Shown piece after piece: positions 53,067 to 61,875 of a stretch of DNA of 64,000 bases; the stretch's first letter is position 1, and each line of letters begins with the position of its first letter. A model generated the notes under the pieces. It was not told the DNA's origin. It ran no database searches and worked only from the letters and a program-made list of their open reading frames with translations. The position numbers were made by a program, and so were the translations under genes. The stretch spans positions 1-64,000 of the forward strand of contig JAHZBA010000009.1 of NCBI GenBank assembly GCA_019423635.1, written 5' to 3'. This stretch comes from Clostridiales bacterium. GTDB lineage: Bacteria > Bacillota > Clostridia > Oscillospirales > Oscillospiraceae.

Positions 53067-53110
53067 TGCTCGTAAAAAATACAAATCATATTTTGCAGCC
53101 CCGCTATACT
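53067..53110 (+). promoter_or_regulatory. Shared-motif promoter 3 (upstream of the small membrane protein)
   Basis: Motif TGCTCGTAAAAAATACA (53067-53083), 21 nt, -10 TATACT (53105-53110). Start codon about 74 nt downstream, nearly the same as for promoter 1. Confidence 0.7.
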
Positions 53111-53183
53111 GAAACCATCGCAGGGAACACCGCGCAGGCGGCAAAAAGAAACGAGACAGACGAAACAGGAAGGGAGACCCATT

Positions 53184-53390
53184 ATGAGAATCATCTATAT
53201 CTTCAGAAACAGCAGCAACAGCGGGAACGGATACAATGTTCCCTATCCCAGCAAGAGATACAATCCCAATCATTGGTACAATGGCGGCTATATCGCCGGG
53301 CTCGTGCTCCAGTTCCTGGCCGGAGCCGGGATCGGCTATGTGGTCAGCTCCGTGGTCAGAGGCGTCTTCAGGGCCCTCTGCATGATGTGA
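53184..53390 (+). CDS. Small single-helix membrane protein
   Basis: 68 aa. A Tyr/Asn-rich N-terminal half (NSSNSGNGYNVPYPSKRYNP) precedes one hydrophobic helix (about residues 36-60, GLVLQFLAGAGIGYVVSSVV). GGAAGGGAG is well spaced from the ATG. It is followed by an 11-bp hairpin (53418-53428 with 53444-53454) without a T-run. Function unknown; expressed from the shared-motif promoter. Confidence 0.65.
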   Translation: MRIIYIFRNSSNSGNGYNVPYPSKRYNPNHWYNGGYIAGLVLQFLAGAGIGYVVSSVVRGVFRALCMM

Positions 53391-53589
53391 CCGCGAACGT
53401 ACAGAAACCGGAGACCCGCGCCGCTGCTTTGATCGGACATCACAGCAGCGGCGCGAAGCCCGGAAAAACCGGAAAGAAACAGGCATCGGCCCTGGAACGA
53501 TCATCGGTGTAATTTTGATCCCGCGGCTCCTCTCCCGGGTCCTCCCATCAGACGCCGGCGGGATACTTGTAAAGTGAGGGAAATATGGA

Positions 53590-55467
53590 ATGCGGCTAGA
53601 GACATTGCTGGAATTTGACGACATTGTGATCCAGTGCCACGACGACCCGGACGCGGACAGCATCGCCAGCGGCTTCGCCCTGCAGGCGTATCTGGAGAGC
53701 CGGGGCAAGCGGCCGAAGCTGGTCTACAGCGGGCCCCGGCGGATCAGCAAGGGCAATCTGATCAAGATGATCAGGCTGTTTCACATTGACATCACCCACG
53801 CGGAGCCGTCGGAGCGGCGGGAGGACCCGCCCCAGCTGCTGATCACCGTGGACTGCCAGGACGGCGAGAGCAACGTCACCCCGCTGCCCCGCAGGGAGCT
53901 GGCGGCCATTGACCACCACCGCGCCGAATGCGGCGGCCCCGGGGGGAAGGACACCCTGCGGGAGGTTCGGGGCGATTACGGCGCCTGCTCCACCATCCTG
54001 TGGTCCATGCTGAAGGACGCCGGGTTTGAACCGGACAAGGCCCTCTCCTCCGCCCTCTATTACGGCCTGTATATGGATACCGTCGCCTTTAAGAGCCTGG
54101 CCTCCGCCCACAGCAGGGATCAGGAGATGCGCCGGGAGCTGGAGGGCGGCGAGCTGGACAGGGAGGGCATTGAGGAGCTGAAACGGGCCAATCTCAACGC
54201 GGAGACCCTCCGGATTCTGGGGAGGGCCATTTCGGAGCTCCACTTCTATCACGACTACCACTTCGCCGTCGCCCAGGCCCAGCCCTGCGACCCCAATATC
54301 CTGGGGGTCATCAGCGATCAGGTGATGGAGGTGGACGGGGTTGACCTGTGTGTCTCCTACTGCCTGCTGCCGGAAAAGGAGAGAAAGCCGGAGGCGGAAT
54401 TTAAATTTTCCGTCCGCAGCTATCTGTCGGGAATCCCGGCCAGTGACCTTGCGAAGTACATCGCCAACGGCCTGGGCGGCAACGCAGGGGGAAGGGGCAC
54501 CTCCGCAGGGGGCGTGCTGTCCGAGCGGGAGTTGAGACAGGAGATCACCAACATGGCCGAAATCGGATGGGACGGCTTCAGCTCCGCTGTGGGACGGCTG
54601 ATCTATCGGAAAATGGCCGAGTACTGCGAGAACTCCTCCCCGCTGCGCGAGGCATATCCGGAGATCGCCCGGAAGCTGGAGAAGGACGCGTATGTCCGGC
54701 GGCTCTACACCCAGGCGGAGCAGGGAATTGCCGCCGCCCAGAACGACCTGGGGTTTCGCTGTTTAGAGGGCGACTATGTGGAGCGGAACAGCGAACAGGC
54801 GGTGAAATGGTTCCGCATGGCGGCGGAGCAGGGCCTGGCCCAGGCCCAGCACAACCTAGCGCTCAGCTACTACAACGGCAGGGGTGTCGAACGGGATTTG
54901 GAGCAGGCGGTGGAGTGGTTCCGCAGGGCGGCGGAGCAGGGCGTGGCCGAGGCCCAGCTGAACCTGGGGCTCCGATACGCCAACGGCGAGGGCGTGGACA
55001 GGGACCCCGTCCAGGCGGCGCGGTGGTGCCGCCTGGCCGCGGAGCAGGGCAACGCCCTGGCCCAGTGCTTCCTGGGAAACCGTTATTACTTCGGCGGCGG
55101 CGTGGAACAGCGGGACTTTACCCAGGCGGCGGAATGGTTCCGCAAAGCGGCGGAGCAGGGCCTGCCCGAGGCCCAATACCTTCTGGGGTTCTGCTGTTAT
55201 AATGGCCATGGCGTGGAACAGAACCTGGAACTGGCGGCGGTGCTGTTCCGTAAGACGGCGGAGCAGGGCCTGCCTGAGGCCCAATACAATCTGGGAGTCT
55301 GTTATTACAATGGCGACGGCGTGGAGCAGGACCTGGAACAGGCGGAGCACTGGTTCCGCAAAGCCGCGAAACAGGGACATCCGGGGGCCCGGCAGGCACT
55401 TGCGCAGCGTTTTGAGAGCGGAAGCGGCGTGCCACAGGATGCGGAAACAGAGCAATCAACGAAGTAA
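53590..55467 (+). CDS. DHH-family phosphoesterase fused to Sel1-like repeats
   Basis: 625 aa. Residues 1-345 are a DHH/DHHA1 phosphoesterase: HDDPDADSIASG, TVDCQDGE and AIDHHRAE supply the metal ligands. The usual GGGH motif of DHHA1 reads GGNAGGRGTSAGG, without the histidine. Relatives hydrolyse nanoRNA, pAp or c-di-AMP. Residues about 365-610 hold about seven Sel1 (TPR-like) repeats of 36 aa (AAEQGLAQAQHNLALSYYNG as type), a protein-interaction scaffold. Joining a nucleotidase to Sel1 repeats is unusual. GAGGG precedes the ATG; the gene follows the small membrane protein by 199 nt. Confidence 0.85.
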   Translation: MRLETLLEFDDIVIQCHDDPDADSIASGFALQAYLESRGKRPKLVYSGPRRISKGNLIKMIRLFHIDITHAEPSERREDPPQLLITVDCQDGESNVTPLPRRELAAIDHHRAECGGPGGKDTLREVRGDYGACSTILWSMLKDAGFEPDKALSSALYYGLYMDTVAFKSLASAHSRDQEMRRELEGGELDREGIEELKRANLNAETLRILGRAISELHFYHDYHFAVAQAQPCDPNILGVISDQVMEVDGVDLCVSYCLLPEKERKPEAEFKFSVRSYLSGIPASDLAKYIANGLGGNAGGRGTSAGGVLSERELRQEITNMAEIGWDGFSSAVGRLIYRKMAEYCENSSPLREAYPEIARKLEKDAYVRRLYTQAEQGIAAAQNDLGFRCLEGDYVERNSEQAVKWFRMAAEQGLAQAQHNLALSYYNGRGVERDLEQAVEWFRRAAEQGVAEAQLNLGLRYANGEGVDRDPVQAARWCRLAAEQGNALAQCFLGNRYYFGGGVEQRDFTQAAEWFRKAAEQGLPEAQYLLGFCCYNGHGVEQNLELAAVLFRKTAEQGLPEAQYNLGVCYYNGDGVEQDLEQAEHWFRKAAKQGHPGARQALAQRFESGSGVPQDAETEQSTK

Positions 55468-56134
55468 CCGCCATTTCTGTGATCGGGGAATTCCATCGGA
55501 GACGCCGCAAGAACGCCCTTCTTCATTTGGGTTCTGGCGGGCCATATCTGAACGGGAACGCAACACTTCACTTCCGGAGGTCCAATTTTTCTGTTGGAGC
55601 GTTTGTCTTTTGAGGCCATGAGGGAGGGCCGTCCGGTTTCCTGGACGGCCCTCCCTGGCCGTTATGATTCCCGAATCAGGGAAGCACTGATTCAATATCA
55701 AATGCGGCAGGCCGCGGCAAATGCCGTGGCCTCCAAAGCCCATATGGATTTGGAAAGATTCCGATTGCACGGCTTCGCCGTCACCGCCAGACTGGCGGCG
55801 GCCCGTCCGCAAAGCTGGCGGAATTAAAATGATTTATGAGTTTAATTTGCGAATCGTAGAAGGGCGGGCTTGATGATGTCAATGGTACAGCAGTTGATTA
55901 TAGCGGGAGTGAACGCAGAACGGCGGATTGACGACCGCACCGTCTGCGCGGCCGAGCCGGACAGTGTGACGGACAGAGTCAGCGGCGCTCTGGGCGGGAG
56001 CACCCGGGAGTAGGAACGGCAGATGACGCAGCAGCTGTCCGCCGCCAGGGCGGAGGTGCGGCGGTCCGTTGAGCAGCTTCAAGCGGCTAAGAGCCTGCCG
56101 GCTTGTGCCCGTGTGATCTGAGGAGGGACAACCG
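55468..56134. other. Mostly non-coding spacer with hairpin and repeat remnants
   Basis: A perfect 14-bp stem AGGGAGGGCCGTCC (55621-55634 with 55643-55656) lies about 150 nt after the DHH-Sel1 gene, without a T-run. Near 55679 is one end of the MITE-like repeat (GGGAAGCACTGATTCAATAT) with no partner. A 46-codon frame from 55873 (MMSMVQQLIIAGVNAERRI) is too short and lacks a clear ribosome site. Looks like degraded sequence. Confidence 0.45.
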
Positions 56135-56434
56135 ATGCCGTCCATACAGGAATTGATCGAGGAGATCGCCTCTGTCAGACAGCCGTCTCAGCCGCTGGCC
56201 TCACGGGCCCTGGCAGACGCGAGAGTGTCCATGACGGCTCTGGGCCGGACAAGAGCAGAGGAGCAGTCTGTCTCTCAGCTTCTGAACGGGGTGCGGAGGC
56301 AGCGCTCCCGGCTGGAATGCGCCATGGGCGGCGCGCCCTCCGGAATCGACCGGGTACTGACCGGGTGCCGCCGGCAGGCGCTGTCGGAGAGTGGGCGGAC
56401 CCCCGGCCGAAGGAACCGCAGAAGTGGTTTCTGA
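56135..56434 (+). CDS. Unrecognised 99-aa protein, possibly truncated
   Basis: Strong AGGAGGG 8 nt before ATG. The first 85 residues are helical and regular (PSIQELIEEIASVRQPSQPL; EEQSVSQLLNGVRRQRSRLE), then the sequence becomes Arg/Gly-rich and stops. A neighbouring frame continues with a plausible protein (VVSERIDFWKGMAEAAMNRA at about 56430-56490), so a frameshift near 56390 may have broken a longer gene. No family recognised. Confidence 0.4.
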   Translation: MPSIQELIEEIASVRQPSQPLASRALADARVSMTALGRTRAEEQSVSQLLNGVRRQRSRLECAMGGAPSGIDRVLTGCRRQALSESGRTPGRRNRRSGF

Positions 56435-56944
56435 GCGCATAGATTTCTGGAAGGGCATGGCTGAAGCCGCCATGAACAGAGCGCCGGAAAAGGACAGGGA
56501 CCTTTTCGACGCTCCTCAGCACCAGGCAGCCGCCTGCGTTTACAGGGACGCCGGGAAATACACACGTGCGATTGATTGCATCACTTCTCCGGGTACAGCG
56601 ACAAAATTCTGCTGTTGGGGAACGTGGACGCATCCATCCCTATCCCGCAGCCTCCAGAACCCAAAGCAACACTCCAGTTTTGCTTTTCAAAAAAATGTTA
56701 CCCCGAAAAATCACCCGCCAGAGCTGAGCCTGGCGGGTAATCATATCCGTGGTTTTTACAGGTGGTCTGCTCCTGCTCGTAATCGGCGGACAGCTCCATG
56801 CAACACTCAACTGGAATACGCCAGTTCACGCTATCCTCAGAGAACGTTTGTCAAGGGGAAATCTGTGTTTTTCGGGACAAGTTTTTATGCAATATAAAAG
56901 CCCGCCTATATCCCATCAAGCGGTGGCACATAGGCAGGCTGTTT
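56435..56944. other. Spacer without an intact gene
   Basis: Apart from the short out-of-frame continuation mentioned for the 99-aa gene I see no gene here. A minus-strand hairpin, CTGGCGGGT/ACCCGCCAG (56738-56713) followed by GATTTTT, is a terminator for the aldo/keto reductase unit, although 200 nt beyond its stop. Confidence 0.5.
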
Positions 56945-58834
56945 TCAATACCAGTCGTGTTTCTCGTTCCGGTCCAGAGCCTTGATCTGCGCCATCTCCT
57001 CGTCGGTCAGCGCAAAATGATACAGCTCCGTATTTTCCTTGATGTGGTCCGGATTGCTGGAGCCGGGGATGACCACCACGCCCTTTTGCAGGTTCCACCG
57101 TAGGATCACCTGGGCGGAGGATACCCCGTGGGCCTTTGCGATACCGGAGATCACCTCGTCTCCCAGCAGCTCAGCCGTATGGCCCCGGCCGCCCAGGGGA
57201 TACCAGCCCTGAACCACAATGCCCAGGTCCTGGATATAAGGGATCACATCATTCTCCTGATAGTAGGGATGAATCTCATTCTGCACCAGCGCCGGGGTGG
57301 TGGACACCTGGGGCAGAAATTCCTCCAGCTCCTTCACATACCAGTTGGACAGGCCGATGGAGCGGATTTTTCCCTCCTCCACAAACTTTTCCATGGCCTG
57401 GTATGCTTTCACGTCGTTCCGGTCGGGGTGATGGAGGAGCATCAGGTCCACATAGCCGATGTCCAGCCGGTCCAGACACGCCTGGATAGACCGCTCCGGG
57501 TTCGCCATTTCGCTGCCCGGATAGATCTTGGTGGTGACAAAAATATCCTCCCGTTTGAGGCCCAGCTCTTCCATGGCCTCCCGGATGGCCTGCCCCACCT
57601 CCTCCTCGTTGCCATAGGCGGAGGCGGTGTCGATGAGGCGCACCCCGCTGGCCAGCGCGGATTTCACGGCGTTGACGCAGGTCTCCCCGTGGAGACTGTA
57701 GGTTCCAAGGCCGTTGATAGGCATTTCATAGCCGCTGTTGAGGGTGACGGTCCTGCTTTCAAAGTTGAATACGCCCACTGTGTGATCCTCCTTGGATTTC
57801 GGCAGATCGAGTCCGTTTACCCAGTCCTCTACCTGAGACGTACCCGAGAACCGCCGGCCCTCCAGCCAGGCGGCGTCCGGCTCGTAGCCCCGGAGAGTGG
57901 CGTCCTCGTGGGGGCTGCTCCCGGAGGTGCAGAAGGCGGCGACGGTCTTGCCGCTCAGGTCGTAGGTCTCCAGGAAGGTGTGGATGATCTTGGGGGCCCG
58001 GCCCCACCAGATGGGGTAGCCGATGAGCACCGCGTCATACTGCTCCATATCCTCCACAGCGCCGGCGATGGCGGGCCGGGCGTCCGGGTCGTTCTGCTCG
58101 GCGTTGGCCCGGCAGTCGGTGTTGTAGTTCAGGTCGGCGGCGGTGTAGGGCTGGGCGGGTACGATCTCAAAGAGGTCGCCGCCGGTCACCTCCGCCACCT
58201 TTTCCGCCACCGGGCGGGTGTTTCCGGTAGCGGAGAAATAAGCCACCAGCACCTTTCCCCCGGTTGTCCCCTGGTGGGAAAGCTGAGCATAGTTCGTCAC
58301 CGCCGCCGCGGCCTGGGCCCGTGTGGCGTGTTTGGAGCTGCCGTCAAAGCCTGGAATACCGTCGGTGACGGGCTGGTCCGTGTACCGCTGGAGGATCAGC
58401 TCCAGCTGCTTCTGGGTGATGGGGTCGTTGGTGCCGAAGCGGCCGTCGTGATAGCCGGCCACCAGCTTTTCACTGGCCGCCCAGCGGATGGCCTCGCTGT
58501 ACCACCGGCCCTCCGGGACGTCGGAAAACTGCATGAGGTAATTTACCACCGGCTTTTGTGCCTGCCGCCACAGGATCGTGACCAGCATGGCGCGGGTCAG
58601 GGTGTCCTCCGGCGCAAAGGTGGTGTCGGAAATGCCGGCCATCAGACCGTTTTCCCGGCAGTATTGAACGGCCTCGGCGTACCAGGCGTCAGAGGGAACG
58701 TCCGCAAAGCCGGCGGTCTGGCTTGCCGTTTTCTCCCCGCTGCCTGTCACAGGCCGGTCCGCGCCCGCCGCGCAGGCGGGTGTAGTAAGGAGCAGGCAGA
58801 TTAACAGAACGCCGGAGCAGATTCTTTTTTTCAT
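56945..58834 (-). CDS. Secreted SLH-flavodoxin-aldo/keto reductase fusion
   Basis: 629 aa. Signal peptide, possibly lipidated at TPAC. Two SLH repeats (FADVPSDAWYAEAVQYCREN; FSDVPEGRWYSEAIRWAASE) at about 40-150, a flavodoxin domain (KVLVAYFSATGNTRPVAEKV) at about 193-345, and an aldo/keto reductase at about 350-625 with Asp/Tyr in RLIDTASAYGNEEE, Lys in VTTKIYP and His in LMLLHHPD. An exported enzyme with both FMN and NAD(P)H modules is odd, since these cofactors are cytosolic. It is 12 nt downstream of the hydrolase gene and likely co-transcribed under LysR control. Confidence 0.88.
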   Translation of the reverse strand: MKKRICSGVLLICLLLTTPACAAGADRPVTGSGEKTASQTAGFADVPSDAWYAEAVQYCRENGLMAGISDTTFAPEDTLTRAMLVTILWRQAQKPVVNYLMQFSDVPEGRWYSEAIRWAASEKLVAGYHDGRFGTNDPITQKQLELILQRYTDQPVTDGIPGFDGSSKHATRAQAAAAVTNYAQLSHQGTTGGKVLVAYFSATGNTRPVAEKVAEVTGGDLFEIVPAQPYTAADLNYNTDCRANAEQNDPDARPAIAGAVEDMEQYDAVLIGYPIWWGRAPKIIHTFLETYDLSGKTVAAFCTSGSSPHEDATLRGYEPDAAWLEGRRFSGTSQVEDWVNGLDLPKSKEDHTVGVFNFESRTVTLNSGYEMPINGLGTYSLHGETCVNAVKSALASGVRLIDTASAYGNEEEVGQAIREAMEELGLKREDIFVTTKIYPGSEMANPERSIQACLDRLDIGYVDLMLLHHPDRNDVKAYQAMEKFVEEGKIRSIGLSNWYVKELEEFLPQVSTTPALVQNEIHPYYQENDVIPYIQDLGIVVQGWYPLGGRGHTAELLGDEVISGIAKAHGVSSAQVILRWNLQKGVVVIPGSSNPDHIKENTELYHFALTDEEMAQIKALDRNEKHDWY

Positions 58835-58846
58835 AGTGCCTCCTGC

Positions 58847-59821
58847 TTACTTCAAATTCTTCCGGAAAAAGTCAGCCAGCCTGTCGAAGGGAATGATATC
58901 CGTCCGGTCATAGAGGTCGGTGTGGACGGCGCCGGGGATGAGGAGCAGCTCCTTGTTGTCCCCGGTCAGCCTGGCAAAGGCATCCCTGCTGAAATAGCAG
59001 GAGTGGGCCTTCTCACCGTGCATCACGAGGACAGCGGAGCGGATCTCCCCCGCATAGGCCAGGATGGGCTGGTTGAGGAAGGACATACAGCCGGTGACAT
59101 TCCAGCCGCCGTTGGAGTTGAGGGACCGGGGGTGGTAGCCGCGGGGCGTCTTGTAGTAGTCGTAGTAGTCCTTGACAAAGAAGGGCGCGTCCTCGGGCAG
59201 AGGGTCCGCCACGCCGCCGCCCAGGGCGTACCCGCCGCTCTGATAGTCGGTCAGCCGCTGGGCGTTCAAGGCCTTTTTCTTCTCATAGCGGGCCCCCTCG
59301 CTGTCCTCGGCGTCGAAGTAGCCGTTGGCGTTCACCCGGCTCATGTCGTACATGGTGGAGGCCACGGTGGCCTTGATGCGGGTGTCGATGGCCGCCGCGT
59401 TCAGCGCCATGCCGCCCCAGCCGCAAATACCGATGATGCCGATCTTCTCAGGGTCCACATCCTCCCGCAGGGAGAGGTAATCCACCGCCGCCTGGAAGTC
59501 CTCGGTGTTGATGTCCGGGGAGGCCATATAGCGGGGCTGTCCGCCGCTCTCGCCGGTGAAGGAGGGGTCGAAGGCGATGGTCAGGAAACCCCGCTCCGCC
59601 ATCGTCTGGGCGTACAGGCCGGAGGACTGCTCCTTCACCGCGCCGAAGGGGCCGCACACGGCGATGGCGGGCAGCTTCCCGGACACGTCCCTGGGGACGT
59701 AGAGGTCGGCGGCCAGGGTGATGCCGTAGCGGTTGTGAAAGGTCACCTTGCTGTGGGCCACCTGGGAGCTCTGTGGGAAGGTCTTATCCCACTCCTGGGT
59801 CAAAGTCAGCTTTTCTTCCAT
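58847..59821 (-). CDS. Alpha/beta hydrolase with cysteine nucleophile
   Basis: 324 aa, no signal peptide. The nucleophile elbow reads GIIGICGWGGMALNAAA, with Cys in place of Ser as in dienelactone hydrolases; the acid is probably in VLVMHGEKAHS and the histidine in GAVHTDLYDR. Oxyanion region VCGPFGAVKEQ. It belongs to the YcjY/DLH-like group often beside flavodoxin and aldo/keto reductase genes. GAGGA precedes the ATG. Natural substrate unknown. Confidence 0.88.
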   Translation of the reverse strand: MEEKLTLTQEWDKTFPQSSQVAHSKVTFHNRYGITLAADLYVPRDVSGKLPAIAVCGPFGAVKEQSSGLYAQTMAERGFLTIAFDPSFTGESGGQPRYMASPDINTEDFQAAVDYLSLREDVDPEKIGIIGICGWGGMALNAAAIDTRIKATVASTMYDMSRVNANGYFDAEDSEGARYEKKKALNAQRLTDYQSGGYALGGGVADPLPEDAPFFVKDYYDYYKTPRGYHPRSLNSNGGWNVTGCMSFLNQPILAYAGEIRSAVLVMHGEKAHSCYFSRDAFARLTGDNKELLLIPGAVHTDLYDRTDIIPFDRLADFFRKNLK

Positions 59822-59844
59822 GATGAATTCCTCCTGAATGTTGT

Positions 59845-60078
59845 CTATTGGTGCTGCTTTTTCAATGTATAGACCAGATAGTCCAGGCAGTCGATTTGCT
59901 TTTCGCTCTGGTGAAGCGTGTCCAGCAACGTCCGCCTGTGGCGGGAGAGCACCCGCATCAACTCAGCCTGATCCTGCTTTTGAGCCAGCGCCATGCACTG
60001 TCGGACAATTTCCTGGCCACACCCCGCGTCAACTAAACTCTGGCGCAAAATGCCGTCGGTATCCGCTGCGTGTGGCAT
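59845..60078 (-). CDS. Small helical protein divergent to LysR
   Basis: 77 aa, cytosolic, helical (RQCMALAQKQDQAELMRVLS), with a C-terminal EKQIDCLDYLVYTLKKQ helix. Similar short proteins accompany LysR/hydrolase loci in Clostridia, but I cannot name a family. AGGGAGG is about 9 nt from ATG 60078; an in-frame upstream ATG at 60129 would lack a site. It starts the minus-strand operon with the hydrolase and the fusion gene. Confidence 0.65.
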   Translation of the reverse strand: MPHAADTDGILRQSLVDAGCGQEIVRQCMALAQKQDQAELMRVLSRHRRTLLDTLHQSEKQIDCLDYLVYTLKKQHQ

Positions 60079-60145
60079 AGCACCACCTCCCTGTGTCTCC
60101 ATCATAGGACACAAGGGAGAAAATCGCAAATACTTGATTTCTATA

Positions 60146-60174
60146 TCATGTTATTCTTGTAGGGAATAACATGA
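60146..60174. promoter_or_regulatory. LysR operator between divergent units
   Basis: TCATGTTATTC (60146-60156) and its exact complement GAATAACATGA (60164-60174) with a 7-nt spacer. It contains the T-N11-A pattern of LysR sites and lies midway between the 60078 and 60205 starts. Confidence 0.8.
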
Positions 60175-60204
60175 CGTGCTATTCTGTGAGTGGAGGTGGT
60201 GATT

Positions 60205-61089
60205 ATGGAAATTCGGGTACTGCGCTATTTTCTGGAGGTTGCCCGGGAGGGCAGCGTCACCCACGCGGCGGAGCGGCTCCATATCTCTCAGCCCACCCTG
60301 TCCAAGCAGCTCAAGGACCTGGAGGCGGAGCTGGGCAAAAAGCTCTTTGTCCGCAGCAGCTTCAGTGTCCGGCTGACGGATGAGGGGATGCTCCTGCGCA
60401 AGCGCGCGGAGGACATTTTGGATATGGTGGATAAAACGGCAGACGAGTTTAGGGCGCTGGGTCAAATTGCAGGCGGAGATATCCGCATCGGCTGTGCGGA
60501 ATCCGACGGCATCAAGCACCTGGCCCGGCGGATCAAGGCCGTGCAGGAGCGGTATCCCGGAATTCGGGTCCATCTTTACAGCGGAGACACGGAGGATCTG
60601 GCGGAACGGCTTGACCGGGGGCTGCTGGATTTTGCCGTGATCGCCCAGGCGGTGGATCTGTCAAAATATAACTATCTGGAGCTGCCGGGGGCCGATATCT
60701 GGGGCGTGGTCATGCGGAAAGACGCGCCCCTGGCGCAGAGAGAGGCCATCTGTATCGACGACCTCCTGGACCTGCCGCTGATCGTCTCCCGGCAGGGGCT
60801 GCGGGAGGACATCCCCAGATTATTCGGGGAAAAGGCGGACCGGCTGAAGGTTACAGCCACGCTGAACCTTGCCTATAATGGCAGCGTCCTGGCCCGGGAG
60901 GGGCTGGGCTATGTGCTGACCTTTGATAAGCTGGTGGACACCAGCAGGGAGAGCCAGCTGTGTTTCCGGCCGTTGTTCCCCAGGCTGGAGACAAGGCTGT
61001 ATCTCATCTGGAAGAAATATCAGGTATTTTCTCCGGCGGCGGAGGTGCTGCTGAACGAGATGAAAGAGCACTACTCTGCCTTAGAGTAA
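60205..61089 (+). CDS. LysR-family transcriptional regulator
   Basis: 294 aa. N-terminal winged helix (LRYFLEVAREGSVTHAAERL, then ISQPTLSKQLKDLEAELGKK) and the PBP2-type effector domain from about residue 90. ATG 60205 sits 7 nt behind GGAGGT; the in-frame GTG at 60190 overlaps that site. Divergent from the small protein/hydrolase/fusion operon with the palindrome between, so it probably controls that operon and itself. Confidence 0.95.
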   Translation: MEIRVLRYFLEVAREGSVTHAAERLHISQPTLSKQLKDLEAELGKKLFVRSSFSVRLTDEGMLLRKRAEDILDMVDKTADEFRALGQIAGGDIRIGCAESDGIKHLARRIKAVQERYPGIRVHLYSGDTEDLAERLDRGLLDFAVIAQAVDLSKYNYLELPGADIWGVVMRKDAPLAQREAICIDDLLDLPLIVSRQGLREDIPRLFGEKADRLKVTATLNLAYNGSVLAREGLGYVLTFDKLVDTSRESQLCFRPLFPRLETRLYLIWKKYQVFSPAAEVLLNEMKEHYSALE

Positions 61090-61313
61090 GTACGGATAAA
61101 ATTGAGCAAAGCCGCTGTTTCCAAGGGATCGGAGCGCAAGTCGTATCTGCGGCAAGCAGCGTACAGGTATATACTCTGTGCTTGCCTTGCCGTTGTACCA
61201 ATAACGCTGACTCATCGGAAGCGGTAAAAACTATGGCTTGAAATCGGGGTCATTTCCGTGTTTACTGGTACGCAATATTTGACAGGATACTTTCTCCCTA
61301 TGAACAGGAAAAC
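61090..61313. other. Gap after lysR, nothing recognised
   Basis: AT-richer spacer. Bases 61275-61300 (TTTGACAGGATACTTTCTCCC) look like a fragment of an insertion-sequence end but cannot be assigned. Confidence 0.3.
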
Positions 61314-61351
61314 GGTGCGTTCCACACCGCCTGGAACGCACCATTTTGTTT
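61314..61351. terminator. Terminator-like hairpin
   Basis: GGTGCGTTCCA (61314-61324) with TGGAACGCACC (61332-61342), 7-nt loop, then ATTTTGTTT; A-run on the other side, so it could work in both directions. Confidence 0.75.
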
Positions 61352-61361
61352 CATATCTGGT

Positions 61362-61790
61362 TATGCATAGAAGTTGACGCTGTGGGGTATCCCGACAAAC
61401 ATGCAGCAGTAAGCAATTCCGTCATACCGGGTCACGCCCACGCCGATGCAGCTGCATCTCGGATCGACCATGGCCAGCGTCGACAGCGGCCTTGCTTTTC
61501 TCCGGGGAATGATGCCAGGTGTACCGCTGGTTGGAGCAAGCTTGGACGGCGTTCATCAAGGCCTCATTGACAGGCAGTTCTGAGGCTCCATCGGCCTTGC
61601 GGGTCTGATTAATCAATCCGATTATCTCCTGCCGTATCTCCAGGTTGTCTGTCAGGCCGGTACTGTCCTCATCAGATAGTATTTCCGGAGTAGTGGGAGT
61701 ATTAGAACTGACCATCAGTGCCATGCTCCCGCACTCCCCGGCGCTGTTGGAGGCGGCAGCCCAGACGGTCAGCACCTGTTCAACCGCCAC
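61362..61790 (-). pseudogene. Broken CAP-domain gene
   Basis: The minus strand encodes a CAP-type core (LINQTRKADGASELPVNEAL, then NAVQACSNQRYTWHHSPEKS). The end of the domain, with GVGVTRYDGIAYCCMFVG and stop at 61364-61362, is in a different frame, so there is at least one frameshift near 61440. The N-terminus is also missing. It is a relative of the CAP domain in the lipoprotein at 51735. Confidence 0.7.
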
Positions 61791-61875
61791 CGTGCCCGGG
61801 TCACCGGAGATGACGGTGCATTACGTCCCGCCGGGTCCGATGATGAGATAGGAACACCGCAGCTGAGGCAGCTCT

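Noticed and set aside
55594..55827. 77-codon plus-strand frame after the DHH-Sel1 gene
   Set aside because: It starts within a palindrome and runs through a MITE-like end; no ribosome site.
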